NCBI GenBank assembly: GCA_024641365.1
Contig: JAHEDF010000125.1
Coordinates: 1-9,444, forward strand
Length of the DNA: 9,444 bases
Direction: 5' to 3'
Source: Planctomycetota bacterium
GTDB taxonomy: Bacteria > Planctomycetota > UBA11346
Made by a program: the position numbers and the translations under genes. This document shows, one piece after another, positions 7,580 to 9,444 of the stretch. The notes beneath the pieces were generated by a model. It did not search any database, had not been told where the DNA came from, and saw only the letters and a list, made by a program, of their open reading frames with translations. Numbering within the stretch: position 1 is the first letter of the stretch; each line of letters opens with the position of its first letter.

Positions 7580-8162
7580 CGAAGAAATCCAACAACAGAT
7601 CGATCAGGCCGTGCAGCTCGTACGAGCTGGTGATCGTGATGCGTACCGCACTATTATCGATTTGTGCGAAACGCGATTACGTTTGGTCGTCGCTGGCGTG
7701 GTACCAGATGCCAGCATTGTTGAAGACGTGGTGCAGCAGGCGCTCGTTTTAGCCTATACTAAATTGGACACTTATCAAATTGGCACCGGCTTCATGTCCT
7801 GGGTTGCGACCATTGCTCGCTATGAAGCACTTAATGAACGACGTCGCTGGTTAGCGGATCGTTCATTACGTCAGCGCTACGCGACAGAGCAACGCATTGA
7901 AATTGCGATTGGGTCCGAGCCAGCAGAATTAGACGGTATTGAGCAAGCCACCATTGATAGTTTGCATGATTGTATTGAAGCACTGCAGGGTCGTGCGGCA
8001 TCGGTGGTCAAAGCGCATTATTTTTCTGATCAAAGTAATGAAGCGATAGCTGATGAACATGGACGTACGCCAGCATGGGTGCGATTAGTTTTACACCGCG
8101 CACGGAACGCATTAGCTGACTGTTTGAAATCGAAACACGGAGTTCGGTGTGCAGAACTCTGA
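7563..8162 (+). CDS. ECF-type RNA polymerase sigma factor
   Basis: This 199-residue protein has the two-domain layout of ECF sigma factors. Region 2 covers about residues 17-95: the DASIVEDVVQQALVLAYTKLDTY segment (49-71) fits the core-binding region 2.2, and FMSWVATIARYEALNERRR (77-95) fits the -10-recognition part. Region 4 covers about 135-190, with a helix-turn-helix around NEAIADEHGRTPAWVRLVLHRAR (159-181). No signal peptide or extra domain is present, and the length is usual. The start at 7563 is the first of three close in-frame ATGs (7563, 7566, 7572); none has a well-spaced Shine-Dalgarno, so the exact start is uncertain. The gene overlaps the FecR-like gene by 14 bases, the arrangement expected of a sigma factor and its own regulator. 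It resembles the PVC sigma group found next to FecR proteins. Which promoters it reads is unknown; the divergent secreted-protein genes are an attractive but untested target. Confidence 0.92.
   Translation: MMRMHSEEIQQQIDQAVQLVRAGDRDAYRTIIDLCETRLRLVVAGVVPDASIVEDVVQQALVLAYTKLDTYQIGTGFMSWVATIARYEALNERRRWLADRSLRQRYATEQRIEIAIGSEPAELDGIEQATIDSLHDCIEALQGRAASVVKAHYFSDQSNEAIADEHGRTPAWVRLVLHRARNALADCLKSKHGVRCAEL
8139..8142 (+). promoter_or_regulatory. Ribosome binding site of the FecR-like gene, inside the sigma gene
   Basis: GGAG lies six bases before the GTG at 8149 and within the last codons of the sigma gene. It decides the FecR start: the frame is closed by a TGA at 8125-8127 and offers no ATG until codon 57. 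Confidence 0.7.
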
Positions 8163-9444
8163 TAATCAATTAAAATTAGATCAGCTTATAGCTGATTATT
8201 TAGGCGGTGCGTGTGATGAAACACAGCAACAATATTTACTTGATTTAATTGAACAAGATCCGCGTGTGGCAACGTATGTTGCTCGTCATGTAGCAATCAA
8301 TCGTGTCTTATGTGTCATGCAGGATACCACGTCGACCGCTGATCGCGTAATGGCTGCTATTTCAGATCAACAGGCGCATTCACCTACTGAAATTGAGCGT
8401 TTAATTGCGGACTATGTTGCTGGTTGTCTCAACGCAGAGGAAAAAATTCACTTATCACGTCTCTGTGAAAATAATCGTGAAGTTGCAGAACTGTTAAATC
8501 GTCACTTGCAATTGCATCGCGTCTTACAAGAGGCCAATCAAAAAGAGATTAATGCTAATGTCGTTATGTGTGCGCTACCACAAAAACGCGACTCATCATT
8601 AAAAACCCGCGTCTTACAGACTATCGAACGCCGTGAACAAAAACATCGTCGGCGTTCATTGCTACCGTTAGCGACATCAATCATTATGCTATTTATTGTA
8701 TGGGTGTCCTATAATTTAATAAGTCAACCACTGCAGACAAATAATGGAGCAGTGACGACAGCTGCGGTGGAAGTAAAGAAACAAGAAGTGCCTGTAATGC
8801 GTGCGGCTAGTTCTGCTGAATGGCCGAATAATAAAGCTCCTTTTGATGAACAGGGTCAATTAACCACAAATCATGTCGATTTAAGTGCCGGTATTGCAGA
8901 AATTGAAATGCCGTCTGGCGCGGTCATGGTTATTCAAGGACCTACATTATTAGAAATTACCGGACATAACAGTGCGCGACTGATGCTTGGTCGCATTACA
9001 ACGTATGTTCCTCCACGAGCGGTTGGTTTTAGTTTACTCGCAGAAGGTTTAGAAGTCATTGATTTAGGCACGTCTTTTGGCATTAGCCAAGGTTTAGACG
9101 GCGTGGCAGATGTTCATGTATTTTCCGGAGCAGTCGAAGCGATTGCCGCTATGGAAAGCAAACACGAACGGCTCCATTTAAAAGCAAACGAAGCAATACG
9201 CATTAGTCCACGTGGTGGTAAATGGGAACGCGTACCATGTGACGCGGAGCGTTTTGTATTTAGTTTACGTCCGCAGAATTTAGCGCTCGATTTAGCAGAT
9301 ATTATTGCGGGCGGTGATGGTTTTGGCAGTGGTGTTGCCGATGGCCTTGATCCAACAACGGGACGTTTGATGAGTGCGCCTGCTTATGGTTACGGAGTTG
9401 GGGATGGCATGTATCATCCCGTTGAATCACTGATGACCATTGAT
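8149..9444 (+). CDS. FecR-like membrane anti-sigma protein (partial, runs off the window)
   Basis: An open frame of 432 codons starts at GTG 8149 and is still open at the window end. The cytosolic part holds two copies of an anti-sigma-type domain: residues 13-54 (LIADYLGG...DPRVATYVARH...INRVL) and 85-126 (LIADYVAG...NNREVAELLNRH...LHRVL). Each is followed by an RV-x-x-x-I helix (66-71 and 154-159). A basic stretch (RREQKHRRR, 161-169) leads into one transmembrane helix (about 170-191). The extracytoplasmic part contains a FecR domain, about 225-345 (AEIEMPSGAVMVIQGP; LGRITTYVPPRAVGFSL; VIDLGTSFGI; VHVFSGAVEA). The last residues (LADIIAGGDGFGSG, then GVGDGMYHP) resemble the linker that precedes further sugar-binding-type domains in PVC FecR proteins. 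Its overlap with the sigma gene and single-pass topology point to control of that sigma factor by an extracytoplasmic signal. FecR here does not imply iron sensing. Confidence 0.88.
   Translation, partial: MQNSDNQLKLDQLIADYLGGACDETQQQYLLDLIEQDPRVATYVARHVAINRVLCVMQDTTSTADRVMAAISDQQAHSPTEIERLIADYVAGCLNAEEKIHLSRLCENNREVAELLNRHLQLHRVLQEANQKEINANVVMCALPQKRDSSLKTRVLQTIERREQKHRRRSLLPLATSIIMLFIVWVSYNLISQPLQTNNGAVTTAAVEVKKQEVPVMRAASSAEWPNNKAPFDEQGQLTTNHVDLSAGIAEIEMPSGAVMVIQGPTLLEITGHNSARLMLGRITTYVPPRAVGFSLLAEGLEVIDLGTSFGISQGLDGVADVHVFSGAVEAIAAMESKHERLHLKANEAIRISPRGGKWERVPCDAERFVFSLRPQNLALDLADIIAGGDGFGSGVADGLDPTTGRLMSAPAYGYGVGDGMYHPVESLMTID

Noticed and set aside
8149..9444. Reading the FecR-like protein as an iron-dicitrate regulator.
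   Set aside because: The FecR domain is widely used in PVC signalling proteins, and no TonB receptor or iron gene is present in the window.
1..9444. CRISPR array, tRNA, rRNA or phage genes.
   Set aside because: No regularly spaced repeats, tRNA-like cloverleaf, conserved rRNA segment or phage structural gene was seen on either strand.

Overview
The window comes from a bacterium of the PVC superphylum (Planctomycetes, Verrucomicrobia, Lentisphaerae and relatives). Three secreted proteins carry domains that are greatly expanded there: DUF1552, the DUF1587/1595/1592/1588/1585 set, and the NPCBM / dehydrogenase-like propeller / HEAT / CXXCH architecture. They lie beside an ECF sigma factor and a FecR-like membrane anti-sigma protein. 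By eye the DNA is moderately AT-rich, which would suit a Lentisphaera-like or other low-GC verrucomicrobial lineage better than a typical planctomycete, but the genus cannot be settled from this sequence.

Layout. Positions 1-175 are the 3' flank of the leftward genes and hold a strong hairpin (87-115) that probably ends their transcript. Three leftward genes follow, in transcription order: the NPCBM/propeller/HEAT/heme protein (7171-4142), the c-type cytochrome protein with PA14 and DUF1587-to-DUF1585 domains (3846-1501), and the Tat-exported DUF1552 protein (1504-176). The last two overlap by four bases (ATGA). A 295-base gap (3847-4141) separates the first two and holds a 12-bp triplicated repeat, a REP-like palindrome and a small hairpin. 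A 391-base divergent intergenic region (7172-7562) carries a perfect 12-bp palindrome and three TCCTAC repeats. Rightward from it run the ECF sigma gene (7563-8162) and, overlapping it by 14 bases, a FecR-like gene (GTG at 8149) that continues beyond the window.

How the genes may work together. The sigma factor and membrane FecR protein look like a cell-surface signalling pair. The three leftward proteins all have export signals and together carry three CXXCH heme sites, two carbohydrate-binding-type modules (NPCBM, PA14) and a GSDH-like propeller. A plausible inference is a periplasmic or cell-surface oxidative system acting on sugars or polysaccharides, possibly controlled by the divergent sigma/anti-sigma pair. 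The domain families are recognisable; their biochemical function is largely unestablished. The most distinctive points are the tandemly duplicated cytosolic domain of the anti-sigma protein, the PA14 module lodged inside DUF1587, and the compact signals in the intergenic regions.
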